Below the pieces are notes generated by a model. It did no database searches. It had not been told where the DNA came from and saw only the letters and a program-made list of their open reading frames with translations. The position numbers and the translations under genes are program-made. This document shows positions 37,200-49,842 of a DNA stretch of 64,000 nucleotides, one piece after another; position 1 is the first letter of the stretch; each line of letters opens with the position of its first letter. The stretch comes from Apus apus (taxonomy: Eukaryota; Chordata; Aves; Apodiformes; Apodidae), in assembly GCF_020740795.1 (NCBI RefSeq), contig NC_067296.1, forward strand, positions 2,519,001 to 2,583,000. The letters run 5' to 3'.

Positions 37200-38030
37200 C
37201 CATCCCCCCAAGTCCCTGCCAAGGCAGTAAGAGCTGTGAGCCCTACTCAGCTCTTGGGAAAAAAAGGTCACACAGGTCAGAGGGGCTGTTTCCCAGTAGG
37301 ACCTTGCTCCCAACAAACTGGGTTTGAACTCCTCCAGTTCTGGGCTGGTGGTTGCTGGCCAGCAGCCTGTTGGAAGCCCAGCTGTGGGCACACCACAGGC
37401 TGTAGTTAGCTGTAGATGCCCAGGGACCTGTGGGCTAATTTGGAGTTTGCTGGCCAGGAACATCTCTTGGGCCCAGGTGTCCCATGATGGAACAGATCCA
37501 AATTTATGCTAAAATGACAGGAGCAGCCATCTAGTCACATGGATCTCATTTGTGGCTTTGCCTCCTCCCCTTGCAAGGCACCAGCACTTCTCTGGACCAG
37601 CCTGTCTGCATCCCCCCCGTGGCTCTTATCTCCTACCATGCTGGCTGCAGCTTGGCTCTGGCCTGTGTTTGCCACCACTTCATTTCAGTGTCATCTACAT
37701 CCTTGCTGTGGCTAAAGTTACACTGGTGAAGCAGAAAGGGCTGTTGTGTGGGATGCTGATAAGAGCTGCTGTTTAATTTAGCCTGTGAAGCCTCTAGGGA
37801 GGCAGCAGGCTGGACTCCATCCTTGGAGCAGCACTCAGAGGCTTCACTGATGAGGTGGGAGCAGGTCCTTTAGCCACCTGGCTGTGCTCCCCAGCCACAG
37901 TGAGGCATCTCCCCAAGGCTCACCCATGCTAGAGCCCTCCATGTTCCTGAGTGGAGAGGAGGAGATGGAAACTTGTCCTGGTGGTGTGGGGACATTGCTG
38001 TCCTGCTCCATGTCCCATCACTCCAAGGCA

Positions 38031-38531
38031 CCATAGAGTCACAGACTGGTTTGGGTTGGAAGAGACCTTAAAGATCATTAAGATCCAACCCCCTGCATGG
38101 GCAGGGACACCTCCCACCAGCCCAGGTTGCTCCAAGCCCCATCCAACCTGCCCTTCAACACTGCCAGGGATGGGGCAGCCACAGCTTCCCTGGGCAACCT
38201 GGGCCAGTGTCTCACCACCATCACAGCAAAAAATTTCCTCCTCATGTCTCACCTAAATCTCCCTCGTCCAGTTTGAAACCATCCCCCTTTGTCCCATCCC
38301 TCTCTGCCCTTGTCCCAAGCCCCTCCCCAGCTTTCCTGGAGCCCCTTCAGGCACTGGAAGGTGCTCTAAGGTCTCCCTGGAGCCTTCTCTTCTCCAGGCT
38401 CAACACCCCAACTCTCCCAGCCTGGCTCCACAGCAGAGCTGCTCCAGCCCTTGGGTCATATTGTGGCCTCCTCTGGACTTGCTCCAGGAGCTCCATGTCC
38501 TTCTTATGTTGGGGGCTCCAGAACTGGACAC
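38031..38531 (-). mobile_element. CR1 LINE fragment, about 500 bp
   Basis: The 3' end lies at 38031 (ccatagagtcacagactgg). The plus strand then reads through ccccctgcatgggcagggac, the whole 3' UTR, and the reverse complement of the ORF2 tail up to ctccagaactggacac. It mirrors the plus-strand copy at 16.88-17.41 kb over nearly the same extent, so the two could pair as a distant inverted repeat. Confidence 0.93.
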
Positions 38532-41500
38532 GAGGGATGTGCCTTGGAGTGAAGTGTTGCTGCTCGGGATGGGGAGGAGACGAGGAGGACTGGAACTACA
38601 AAGCAGAGTGCTGGGATGTGGTGGGAGAGTTTCCAAGGAGGAGCTGATGTATTTTCATCTTCCTTTCTGTTCAACAGCTTTGGTGTTGCCCAGGGTGAAG
38701 CCATGGTGGGTGCAGAGCAGCTCCATTACACACATTGCGGCGTTGCTTCTAAAGGTGAAGTAGCTGCAGAGGGAGACCCCAGAGAGGAGACCCCAGTGCT
38801 CAGTAATACTCCTAGTACCCTCAGAGCACCAGCACAGGGTACATACAGGGCCTGATCTTGCAGACCTTAATGCCCATGGAACACGTAGGAGCTCAGGACA
38901 GCAGCTCTGGGGACATTTCCATAGTTATTTGTGACTTCCCCTCAGAAACAAGCTCATGTTTTCAATGTGGCCATCCTGCTGCTCCTCCAGCAGGTGTCTT
39001 CTCCAGAGGCAGAGGTGAGAACCAGGAGCAGGCTCCCAGTGCTCTTTCTCAAGAGATCAGAGGCAAGTGGTGCCAGGGTTGTGGATGAGACTTGGGATAT
39101 AGTTCTATGGAGAAGATGAGCTCTGGATCCACCTGTCCTAATGGATGTGAGAGGGGACAATCTGCAAGCAGGAGGACAAGTGCTGTGGGGCACACCTGCC
39201 CTGTGGGGAGCACCCCTTTCCTGCCCCCAGCCCCCTTGATTTGGAGCCATCCAGTGAGCTGTGCATGACTTGTGCTCTCTGGAGCTGGGGTAGAGGTTGG
39301 GAACCATCAACAGCCACCAAACAAAAGGGTCAGCTGCAATTTCTGCTCTGTTGCTGTGTTGATACACAGAGCAGGGACCATTTGCTCTAAGAGAAAAAAA
39401 TCCCACCCAGCCTCTCTGAGGATAGATTGATGTTCTGTGTCCAACCGAGCAACACCTGTTCCCTTAGCTGCTGTTTCTGTGTGTCCTTGAAACAGGCTTG
39501 TGTGTTAGAGAAGCAGCTCTGCAGGCACATGGGCTTTATTTGGAACCCTTTTCTTTTTAGCATAGCAACGTGTTGTACTTGGGACAAGAAAAAGAAGACT
39601 TCTCAGCCCAGTGCAGTGTGTGGACACACACATCCCAGAGAGGTAGATCTGGATGTCAAAATCAATATACGTGTATCACACCTGGCAGAGCATCCACAGT
39701 TTTGCCAACAACCTTTTCAGGGCTGCAAATGTACAGTCACTGTACACCTCCCATACCCAGGGCCAGGAAAACACAAACCCCTTACAATATTCATCCACAT
39801 ACTCCATCAGTCAAGAAATGCTCCCACCACCTCCAACACATTGAGTGGCATGTCAGACAAGCAGCCAGGTCATGGGCTGGTTTTCCATGGTGTACTTCTC
39901 AATTTGGTGCATGGGGAAACAGGGCTTGGTGTAGGAGCAGATATGTGGGATCTGTTCTGCTTATCTACTGGCATCCCCCACCACAGCTGGTGCCACACAG
40001 AGCAAGCTGTGCTCTGGAGATGGTTTTTTTGTTTCTGCTTGCTTGTGCTTCCACATCCTCACCTCTACCCAAGCAATGATATCAAGCACCCTCTGGGTTT
40101 GATCCTCTTTCACTCACTCTGCTCCTTCTGCTCCAGCTCCTGCAAAGGCCCTGCCGAAGGAAACCTCCTTCATCGCGTGTTCTCAAATCCCCCTCTAAGT
40201 CAAGCCTGTCAAACATGACAAAGTTGGCTGCAGCTCAGTCCCTGGGAGCAGGACTTGGCAACCTTGCTCCTGTTCTTCCAAAGTGTGGGGCTGTGTGATC
40301 CCCCACCCTAGGGGAGGCCCAATATGGCAGGGTTTGGAGCGAGGTGGGTCACCAGCAGATCCGAGATGTTAGATGCCTCTCCCTGCCTCTGTCCCTGCAG
40401 CTGGTGAGGTGGCTGGGAGTTGCTGGAGGTTCTTCTCCCCTCTGCAGACCCATGTTAAAAGGAGGGAGCTGGATGCTGAGCTGGAGGGCTCCCAGGCTGG
40501 GGGAGGTCTTGGCTGATGACCATGGCGCTGGGCTGGAACAAGCTCCCTCAGGCAAAGACACCTGTTCTTGCTTCCCACTGCTCAGCTCCTTCAGCCTTGT
40601 CCTACCTCTTCCTCACCCCTTTGCTGTCCACTCCTCAGTGCCACTCCAGCTCACTCCTCCCATTCCCTCCACAGGGGAGGCAAATCTGGTGGCAAGGATT
40701 AAAGGGTCTGATCAAAGGAAGCAAACACAAGAGCGAGAGGGAAGGTGATTTGGAAATCTCTCCTCTCACAGGGGTGTGTAGCTCTGAAAAATGCTGAAGA
40801 GTAATTACTGTCATAAAAATGAGTGGGAAATGAGATAAAGGATTTATCTCACAGGGCAGGTCATGGCAGAGTAACCTGCCTGCTTCCCTAGCTGGGAGCT
40901 GGTTTTCAAAACAAGGCAAAATGGAAAATTCGGCACAAGAATCATTAGCACAGGTGAGAACTGAGTGAAAGGAGAGCAGGGCAGATGGTGCCAGAAGGGG
41001 AGGTCTGGAGCTTGTTGGAGTTTCCCAAGGTCAGTCCTGGTGTCTGGTCAGTGTTTCTCCTGGCATGAAGGCATTGCCCAAAGAGGCAGACATGCCTGGT
41101 GGGACAAAGATGGGATCTCATTGAGCAAGAACTGCAGGAGAAGAGGAGGGGTGGGGTAAGACCTGTGCACCAGGTGGGAGGCAGAGCAGCTAATGAGCCC
41201 AAACAGACAATAGGTCTGCTATAAAATCTGGGGATATTATTTATCAGACAAGTCCCTTTCTTCAGACATCAATGTTTGAACCTGAGAGTGTCCAGCCCAG
41301 CTTAGAAACCATAACCCTGTCCCTGAAACCATCTCAGATCTTCCTCGTTTGTACGTACAGGATGATGGGTGCCTGCTGCAGCCATAAAGTTGGTGATACT
41401 GTCTTGAACATAGTATTTGTTTTCCCAAAGGCCATCTGGCTGCATTTCTTTATTGTTTGAGAAAGCAGTGACACCAGCAGTGCTGCATTACCCCAAAAAT

Positions 41501-44500
41501 GCCCTGTGCTGGCAGAGTAAGTGACTGGAGGAGTGGAAAAGAGACGTGGGAGCATTTGGTTGTCAGGGCCGTGTATCAGGGATCTCTTTGTGAGATCTCT
41601 CAGCTCTTCACTGAGGTGAAGAAACTTGATGTTCAGGATCTCAGGAGACAATGAGCAGGTCCTCTCCTGGGTCATCTGCTCCTGCAGGTCACCGGCTGGC
41701 CAGACACTCACACACTTCTGCAGCTCAGGGTTTAAGCTCTGGGTTTCCCACCCGGTTTCTGCAAAGGGCGATGGGCTCTGCAGGGGTGGCTTTCTGCCAG
41801 GGACCACAGAGCTGCAGAGAAGGAGCTCAGTGCCAGGCAGGATGAGGCCAAAGCCATGCAAAGTGAGTCCAAAGCGAGTCCTTAGACCCTCTGACACACA
41901 GCAAGAGCTGAGGAGAGCCCAGGACCTGCACTGCATTGGGCTTAGAAGAGAATGATGCTTCCCAGGTTGTCTTGCTTTCGGCTCCTGCTGTGCTCTGGGG
42001 GCAGGGACAGCACCCAGCCTTGGGGACACTGGAGCTGCAGTGTGCCTTGGTGCCTTTTGGGGACCTGCAGCTGCAGAACTGCTCAAAGTTTTCCTGTTTT
42101 GGTCTCAAACCTCCCCCTTTTCTTGTCTCAGAGCAGCACTCAGCTAAGCCCATGCCTAGCCACGCAGGCTGCCTGCCATCTGGCACAAGCAGGACCAAGT
42201 AGAGTTAAATAAATGTTAAATACACACTAATACCATGTGACAACTAGCAAAAGGCAACGACTTAAAGCTCGAAGAGTCTGGTTATGTAAACAGCATCCTG
42301 AAATTAATATTTACCTTTTAAAACAAACAGATATTTGGGGTGTTTCATAGTCTTTCTGCCTAGCAGATGCCAAGAACAACAGCTTGGTACTGCAGGGAAT
42401 TGGCTTGACAGCTCAGGGGACAGTCAACTCCCCGCCAGTCTCCAGACTGCGAGGTCAGAGCTGGTCCCTCTCCTTTCAAGCAGATAAATTCACACAAGCA
42501 CCAGATTAATCTTTGCTCAAGGGCTGTGACCTCTAATGAGGAGCAGGAGCCGCCCCGACGTCGCAGCCGGGGAGCGGTGATTGGAGTGGCAGATGGGCTG
42601 GAGGACCAAGGGTTTGGGGATGCTTGGAGCAGACCCTTGTCCAGAGGGTCTCTGGGGAGGCAGAAGGGTTTTCCTGTGGTGGGAAATGCTGCTTGGGTGG
42701 CAGCATCCCCTCTGGCCTGGCTGTTATGCTCCATTTCCAGCTGGACCCACAGCCAGGGGTTAAATCCCAAAACTGATCTTTCAAGGGGTGGTAGTTTTGC
42801 TGATCACAGCCAGGCTCAGGGATGGGGCCTTGCTGCACCCTCCTGGTTTCTCCAGATCTTCCATGAAGAGCTCTGGTGGCTGTCCCCATCCTCACGTGTG
42901 CCCCCAGCCCTCTTCTGGGCTTTGCAATGGTGTTTTTAGCATTTTTTTTTGTAATTTTCCAGCAATGGGTGGTGTGCCCAGCACAGCCACAAAAGCAGAA
43001 ACCAGCTGCCACCCTGGAGATGTTTGGGATCTCAGTCAATGGGGGATGAGAGCAGGCAGGGCTAGGAGCCTGATTTCAGTTTTAACAGGGCATTATTTGC
43101 AGGTGTCTGAAGCAGAGGAAGCTTCAGGTGCATCTTGCAGCTCAACACTTCTGCCAGAGCCACAGTCTGACTTCATTTCTCTGCTCTTAATGCACCTCCT
43201 CAGCTTCATCTCTGGCTCTCTGCTTTCATCCTCTTCCTCCCAGCTGGGGATGGCTCTTCCTGGTGGGTTGTGCCTGTCCCCTCTTCTGTCCTGCCTCTGG
43301 CTCTGGATGCACTTGTCCTACCTGGCATCTCACTGAAGGTTTGTGGGGATCCTGCTCACACCCACCACCTGCCCATCCTGCCACTCAGCTGCCCCCTACC
43401 TTGGATTTTCAACCCCCCACGAGATTCTCGGTGCATTTTCCAACCTCCCTTGGCAGGTGACAGAAGGGACGCAGGGAACTGGTGGTGCTGGGGATGCATC
43501 CCAGGGCTGGAAGCTGAGCCTGGGATCCTGAATCCGGCCTTCCAGGATACACTGATCCCAGGAGCATCGTGCAGGGTGTGAGGGGACACGGGGCTGCCAC
43601 CTGCTCCTGGCCCGCCGTGCAGCTGCTGGCTTGGGATGACAAAGTGACACCAGCCCTGGGAGGCCGTTACCTGCCTTTACAGCAAAGTAAACCCAGCCAC
43701 GCTGGTGGCGCGTGGGTGGGAGCTGGGCTGGGAGGATGTGGGTAGGATCTATTACCCTGTAAAATAAAAAACCAACAACGACACCCACGCGGTGGGGAGT
43801 GGGGCCCCTCCGCCAGCCGTGGAGGGTGATGGGGACTGATGAAAGAGATGACACCCCCAAAGTGATGCCAAGTGCAGCAAAGCACACGAGCTCTAGGATG
43901 CTCGGGGGCCAGGGAAGGGCTGCACCCAGCCTGGGGTGCTCAGTGTTTCCAGTGTCTCTGCTGGGGAAAAAAAAATAAAAATAGTGTATTTGAGCCCTGA
44001 TTCGTGCTGAATCCCTCTTGCTTTTGAAATCTAAACCTCCTTGCATTTCAACTGCTGACAGCCCATGTCAGGGCTTGCAGTTCTGGTGATTTCAAATGTG
44101 ATAGTGAGCGGAAAGCAACACATCTGTGATGCCAAAGTCAAAGGGAAAACCTGCAGCTCAGTGCAGGGGACCAGGGCAGGGTGATGCCACCAACAAGCTT
44201 TGACAGCAATCTCCTCATCAGGAAGGGCCGTTGGGCTTTCTTCTGACTTCACTTCCTTCCATTCGTTCCGTTCTCTGTTGGGGTCAGCCAAAGTTGAGCT
44301 GGAGAAAGCAAGGGAGTTTTCCTCTCCAGTGACAACTCCATGCTGAAGCCAAGAGGATGCAATCCAGTCACCTGGGGGTCTGTGGGGATGGAGATGTGAT
44401 GGCTGGGTTTGGGAGATGCCATCAGCCTTCCTGCTTCCTGAGCCAGGTCCAGCTCCAAGAGGGGGTGTCCAAAACACTCTTGTGTCTTGGGTCTGCACCA

Positions 44501-46115
44501 CATCCCTGCCCTAATAGAGACCAAGTGGTTATGATGTTTGGTGCATGGTGATCAAACACCAATTTTCCCTAAACAGTGCTTAATATAAATAAGACAAAGC
44601 CTGAATCTCTGCTTTTGAGATGATACTCACATTTCACACGAGAGTCTACAAACCAAGGCTCCAAATGAGCAGACTCAAATAGTCTCCAAACTGGAAAGAA
44701 GGACATACTGGACTTTTGAGGAAGAGCCATACCCGGATATAAATGGGCACATTTTCAGAGCTGTGAGCAAGAGTTTGTCATTCTTCAGGGAAATCACCAC
44801 AGAGCTCTCTTAGGGGTGATGGTTTAGAGCAAGTTTTCCTGTCAGCTGATTTCGGTCATGGACCTGAATTGTTCTGCCTCGTCCATTTCCAGCCTGACAA
44901 TGGGTTTTGTCTGAGGATTTGTGTGCCCTGGTGTTTCTGAGACTTACATAAAAATATCTAAGAATACTATGGAAGAAATATTTCTATTAGAATCTAGATA
45001 AAATATAAAAATAGAAATTATTACATAAAATATGAACATGGACAATATTTGCATTAAAAATTGTATTACAGACAGCAAAGCAGGAGCATTTCATGGCCAT
45101 GAAGATGTCCTGAAGAGGGGGTTCAGAGGGGCATGTCAGCTTGTGGGTGCTCTGCCCAGGGCTTGGCACGTGCCATGGCCCCAGCTCCACACCTGGTCAC
45201 CTTCCCACGGAGTTTGCTTTCCTAGAAATCTCTCCCTGCTGCTGACTGGCCAGTCCAGGAGCACCCGCTGCTCCCTGACACCAGAGATACCAACAGCCTG
45301 AGGCCAGGCAGGGGGAGAGCCCAGCAGGGCTGGGGCTCCTTCCATCCCCACACCAGGGCAGGTGGTGGGTGCTTAATCCAATTTGATTATGGTGTTTGTA
45401 TTTTTGGGGGTTTTTTTTGGAAAAAAATAATCCAGGAATGCTAGGGAATTAAAAATAGGAGTTAAACTCTAAGCCTTGAGTGCAGCCTTCTCTCCCAGCC
45501 ATCTCCTGCCCTGGTGTCCCCAAGCTGGGGCTCGATGCTCTCTGCTGCCAGGGGGGCTTCTGCAGGAGCAGAATTTGAGCTGGGCAATGCCCTGTGTTTT
45601 TCATTTTGGAAAAGAGAAGGGAATAGGCATGTGACAATTTCATTCCAAACTCAGGCTTCGTTTTCTGTGATGAGCCACAGAGCTGGAGATCAGCAGAGAC
45701 TGAAATCCTGGATCTCACTCTTGGCCACTTGAAAAAAAAAAAATAATAAAAATCCATTAAATGGCAAAATTCTGAAATGTCATGGTTTTTCCAGCTGTTG
45801 AGCACAAAAACCAATCTGGAAGTGTCAGCATCTGAGCCCACCCCATCAGTCCTGTGAGCCTGGGTGGCTTCCCAGGCTTCGGCAGCTCCCGGCCTGGATC
45901 CCTGTTCCCTTTGGCTTCCCGAGCGAGGCTCCCACCTGCACATCCCGGTCTTTCCATGAGGATGTTTGTTTTGCTGGCATCTCCGAGTGGCATCTGAGAC
46001 TCTGCCCAAAGTACCAGGAGGGCGAGGGGTTTGGGTGTTTTTGGCAGTTTTGCTCACAGCTGGACCACCCCCCGCGGGCACTGATGGTTGCCTGTCCCAG
46101 GATCGTGCCTTTGGG
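38532..46115. other. Intergenic stretch without recognised genes
   Basis: Contains the unexplained open frame at 39430. A minus-strand frame of 250 codons at 41334-42086 opens with TTG rather than ATG and resembles nothing known. CpG content rises modestly near 42540-42590 and 43560-43830. No repeat family was recognised. Confidence 0.5.
39430..40218 (+). other. Unexplained 262-codon open frame, product unknown
   Basis: From an ATG at 39430 the frame stays open for 262 codons in DNA of ordinary composition, without a tandem repeat to explain it. The predicted product is rich in Cys, His, Pro and Ser with scattered hydrophobic stretches. It has no domain I recognise, and no resemblance to transposon or retroviral proteins. 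A second plus-strand frame is also open for 169 codons over 39570-40079, which argues that the region is simply poor in stops. No splice sites, Kozak strength or polyadenylation signal single it out. Most likely a chance frame or decayed sequence; listed because its length is unusual. Confidence 0.12.
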
Positions 46116-46492
46116 GGTGTTCAGCCTGGAGAAGAGAAGGCTCCAGGGAGACCTTAGAGCACCTTCCAGTGCCTGAAGGGGCTCCAGGAAAGCTGGGGAG
46201 GGGCTTTTCATCAGAGCAGATAGAGATAGGAAAACGGGTGATGGTTTTAAACTGAGAGAGGGGAGATTTAGGTCAGATACTAGGAAGAAATTCTTCACTC
46301 TAAGGGTGGTGAGGAACTGGGATGGGTTGCCCCAGGGAGGCTGTTGATGCCCCCTCCCTGGAGGTTTTTAAGGCCAGGTTGGACAAGGCTTTGTGCAACC
46401 TGATCTAGTGGGAGGGTTCCCTGCTTATGGCAGGGGGGTTGGAACTTGATGATCTTTAAGGTCCCTTCCAACCTTCATGATTCCATGGTTCC
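46116..46492 (+). mobile_element. CR1 LINE 3' fragment
   Basis: It begins within the ORF2 tail (gttcagcctggagaagagaa), continues through ggtggtgaggaactgggatg and ggttggacaaggctttgtgc, and ends in gatctttaaggtcccttcc and catgattccatggttcc. Its middle part differs from the 17.3 kb type, so it is a related but distinct subfamily. Confidence 0.92.
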
Positions 46493-48689
46493 TTCCCAGA
46501 GCTGCACCGCCCTGCAGCACAGGGTGCCCTGGGAGCAGCCAGCTCAGCTGAGGAGCAGTGGGTAGTGCAAAGCCCGTATCAGCAATGATTTCCTGACAAA
46601 CAGTGCGGCTCATTGTCTGTTCTCATTTATAAACTGCTCCACACCAGCCATCTGATATCCATTATTACAATTACAAACAACCCACAGTAACTCTCCAGCT
46701 GGTCAGCTCCATCCAAACAGCACTGCAGCCATTCAAGGATGCCATATGGTACCAGAGTTTCCAAAGCAGCATTGTCAATCAGCCTTATTAATTTCTGAGT
46801 TCATTTCTTTTCCTTTTAGGGATATATATATATGTATTTATTTATTTTTTTTTTTTTTCCTCTTTCTATGTAAGACAGAGACACTTCTCCGGCCTTAATT
46901 TGGAATATGCAGCTTGACAGAATCATTGAAACATCTACATCTCCAAGGCAGCTGGCAGGGAAAGGAAGAACCTGAGCTCCATGAGCAGCCCCCCGAGTAC
47001 TGGTGCTCATGCAAGACCTCCAAGTGTCTCTTACCATATATACCACAGTGTGTGCCATGAGAATATTAAAAACCCATTAGATCCAGAGTGCTGGACATGG
47101 CTGGCTTTTTTACTGCAGATGGAGGGTTGTTAATGGCCATTTCCCTTCGATCTCTTCATCTCCTTTGAGCTGTATTTATTTTTCCCCCCACGTTTTGGAG
47201 CCTCTGGGTGGTATTACTGGAGATGGCTGCAGATGTGGAGATGCTGCTGGCGCTGCCCGTGCCTGTCCTGGGGCCAGCAGGTGCTGCTGGGCCAGGTCTG
47301 CCCTGCTGCCCTCGAATGGGACCTGCCTTTGGGGCGATTTAGGAGGAAAAAGGCACTTTTTTTGCCAGGCTGCTTCCACGTGGCACCATCCCAGCCTGTG
47401 GTGTTGGGTATCTGCTGCTGTCTTGTCACAGCAAAGCCAAGGACTGTGCCCAGCACTGGAGAAGGTGCAGGAGCAGCCGCTTCCAGCCCTTCAGAAACAC
47501 CAGAGACCAGGCCCAGCATCTTCTGCAGTCACAGCAGCCACGCAGGGACCTACGGGGTGGCTTTTAGGGTTTTTTTTTGTGATTTGCTGTTGTATTTTAA
47601 AGCAAAACCAGCAATCACCAAGGGATGGTTTCTTTTCTCGGCTTGAGGGGGTTGGATTTTGTGGTTCTGAAATGTTTGGCTCCAGCTAAAGCTCTAGCAG
47701 GAGTTTCCTTCCCCAGGGGTGGGATGGAGGTGATGGGGAGAGCAGAGAAGGACCTTTCAGGATGAGCAGCGTGGCACCCTCAAAACATCCCCATGACAAT
47801 GTCCCAGCACACTTTCATGTTTCATCTCTCCCTGTTTGACCATGAGTTGTTTACAACCCAGAGGAAAATCTTGTTGTCAGGCTGTGGGTGCCCTCAGCAG
47901 CACCCCAAAAGGTGCTTGGGGAGCTCGTGCCTGGAGGGCTGAGAGAACTGCTTGGCACACGGTTTCTTTCCTGGCCAGGGAAATGGGAAGCAGGCTGAGG
48001 AGAGGGAGGAAGATCCAGGAGCTCTGTGCATCATGGCTGATGAGAGCAGCAGGTTTTGGGACCTGTGCATTATGCAGATTGCCCAGGATTATGTAAAACC
48101 TCTTTGTTCACCCTCCCCATCGAGGGCAAAAAGCTCTGCAGGGCCAGGGCAGTTTGGGGGGGGGGGAATCTACAGCTGCACAGATGGTGACACGGGGGCT
48201 CCAGCTGGACCTCCCCTGCCCTCCTGTCCTACAGTCCCTATGGGCATTTCCCACACTGCTTTTAGCTCTTTGGAGGCAGGTCCCAGCATTGGGGAGCCCA
48301 GCAAGGATCCAGCACCAAGCCACAGCCTGGCCCAGCTCTTTGCACACCCCAAAGCCATGGCCAACATCCAGGGAACATGTCAGCCATCTCAGGTAGCATC
48401 TCTTCAACAATGGCTGGTTGCTAGTGTGCAATATTCACCACTGCAGGTGCCCACACTCATGGAAAGGGCAGTTTATGGTGCCCCAAGCTGTGCCTGCTCC
48501 TTGGTGTGGGCTGGGACCTGCCCTGTTGACACAGTTCTTCCTTAGGGACATCGTTTGTGTCATGTCCAGTGGACACGCTTTGAAGGGCACCTCGAAGTGG
48601 GTGGCTTGTTTGATCTATTGATGATAATAAAAGACCATCTTTTGTTGCTGTTTCACACTTGTTTGGCTCCCAGCACAGAGCCCTGGTCC
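46493..48689. other. Intergenic stretch without recognised genes
   Basis: An AT-rich unique patch at 46600-46730 and the TA/T tract at 46819 are the only notable parts; a run of G lies near 48157-48166. Confidence 0.55.
46819..46860. repeat. TA/TTTA/T-run low-complexity tract
   Basis: A short (TA)n run passes into TTTA units and then a run of about fourteen T. Confidence 0.93.
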
Positions 48690-48950
48690 CCATCTGGGAT
48701 GTGGAAGGTCTCTGGAGAGGATTCCACAACCTCTCTGGGCAGCCTGTCCCAGGGCTCTGTTACTCTCACAGTGAAGAAGTTTTCTCTTATGTTTAGCTTG
48801 AACCTCCTGTGCTCCAGTTTGTGCCCATTGCCCCTTGTCCTGTCACTGGACACTGCAGAAAAGAGTCTGGTCCCATTCTCCTGACACCCCCTGTAGATAT
48901 TTATAAGCCTTTATGAGTTCCCCCTCAGTCTCCACTTGTCCAGTCTCTTT
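48690..48950 (-). mobile_element. CR1 LINE internal 3' UTR fragment
   Basis: The plus strand carries ggtctctggagaggattcca, ctctgggcagcctgtcccag and tgcccattgccccttgtcct, reverse-complement landmarks of a CR1 3' region. The extreme 3' terminal repeat is missing, so both ends are truncated or eroded. Sequence beyond 48950 is not CR1-like. Confidence 0.85.
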
Positions 48951-49447
48951 CATGCCTGTGCCCAGCACTGGGACCTCAAAATCTGCACCATCACTGGTGC
49001 TTTTGCCCGAGAGTTGTTGGATTTTTTCCTCCAGGTTGTTTTTTTTAGGTTTGTTTGGGGTTTTTTTGGTGGGATTTTGTTGTTTTCTCAGCATTCTTCA
49101 GTTATGATTTCATATACCTCCTGGACCTGACTCACTGCTGACACCATCCTCTCTGCATACTGGAAGGGAAGCCAAGCCACCATGACTTTCTGGTCTTATT
49201 CCTTTGTCTGACTACATTGTTCCTTCTTCTCTCCCAGTCCTCCCTGACAAGCATGGTTCTCCATGTGCCATTGCTTCCTTGGGGACACCATGGGCACAGT
49301 GCACACCTTGCTCCATGCAACACGTGGCTGCTGAGCTCTGTGTGAGTCCTGGCATTGCCCATGACCATCTCTGCTGATGGTCCCAAGGCTTGGAGCATGG
49401 AACCCTCCACTTCAGCACCCCTCCTGACACGGGGATTGCAATTTCCT

Positions 49448-49842
49448 GGAATCCTAGAATGATTTGAATTGGAATCTAGATCCAGCCCCCTGCATGGGCA
49501 GGGACACCTCCCACCAGCCCAGGTTGCTCCAAACCCCATCCAACCTGCCCTTCAACACTGCCAGGGATGGGGCAGCCACAGCTTCCCTGGGCAACCTGGG
49601 CCAGGGTCTCACCACCCTGACAGGGAAGAATCTCCCCTCTTCTATTTTTAATCCATCCCCTTTGTCCTCTCCCTCCCTGCCCTTGTCCCAAGCCCCTCCC
49701 CAGCTTTCCTGGAGCCCCTTCAGGCCCTGGAAGGTGCTCTAAGGTCTCCCTGGAGCCTTCTCTTCTCCAGGCTGAACACCCCAACTCTCCCAGCCTGTCT
49801 CCACAGCAGAGCTGCTCCAGCCCTCTGATCATCTTCATGGTC
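49448..49842 (-). mobile_element. CR1 LINE fragment, about 395 bp
   Basis: The 3' end is near 49448 (gaatcctagaatgatttgaa). The plus strand then follows ccccctgcatgggcagggac, the CR1 3' UTR, and the end of ORF2 reverse-complemented, stopping near tcatcttcatggtcctgcc. It belongs with the 17.3, 37.1 and 38.1 kb copies. Confidence 0.92.

Larger units (their letters stand above)
36266..38030. other. Intergenic stretch with one microsatellite and one CR1 end
   Basis: Apart from the TA repeat at 36858 and the CR1 end at 37084, the sequence is unique and without recognised coding similarity. Confidence 0.6.

Noticed and set aside
41334..42086. 250-codon minus-strand frame
   Set aside because: It opens with TTG, resembles no family, and the opposite strand is open as well. 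No splice or promoter context supports it.
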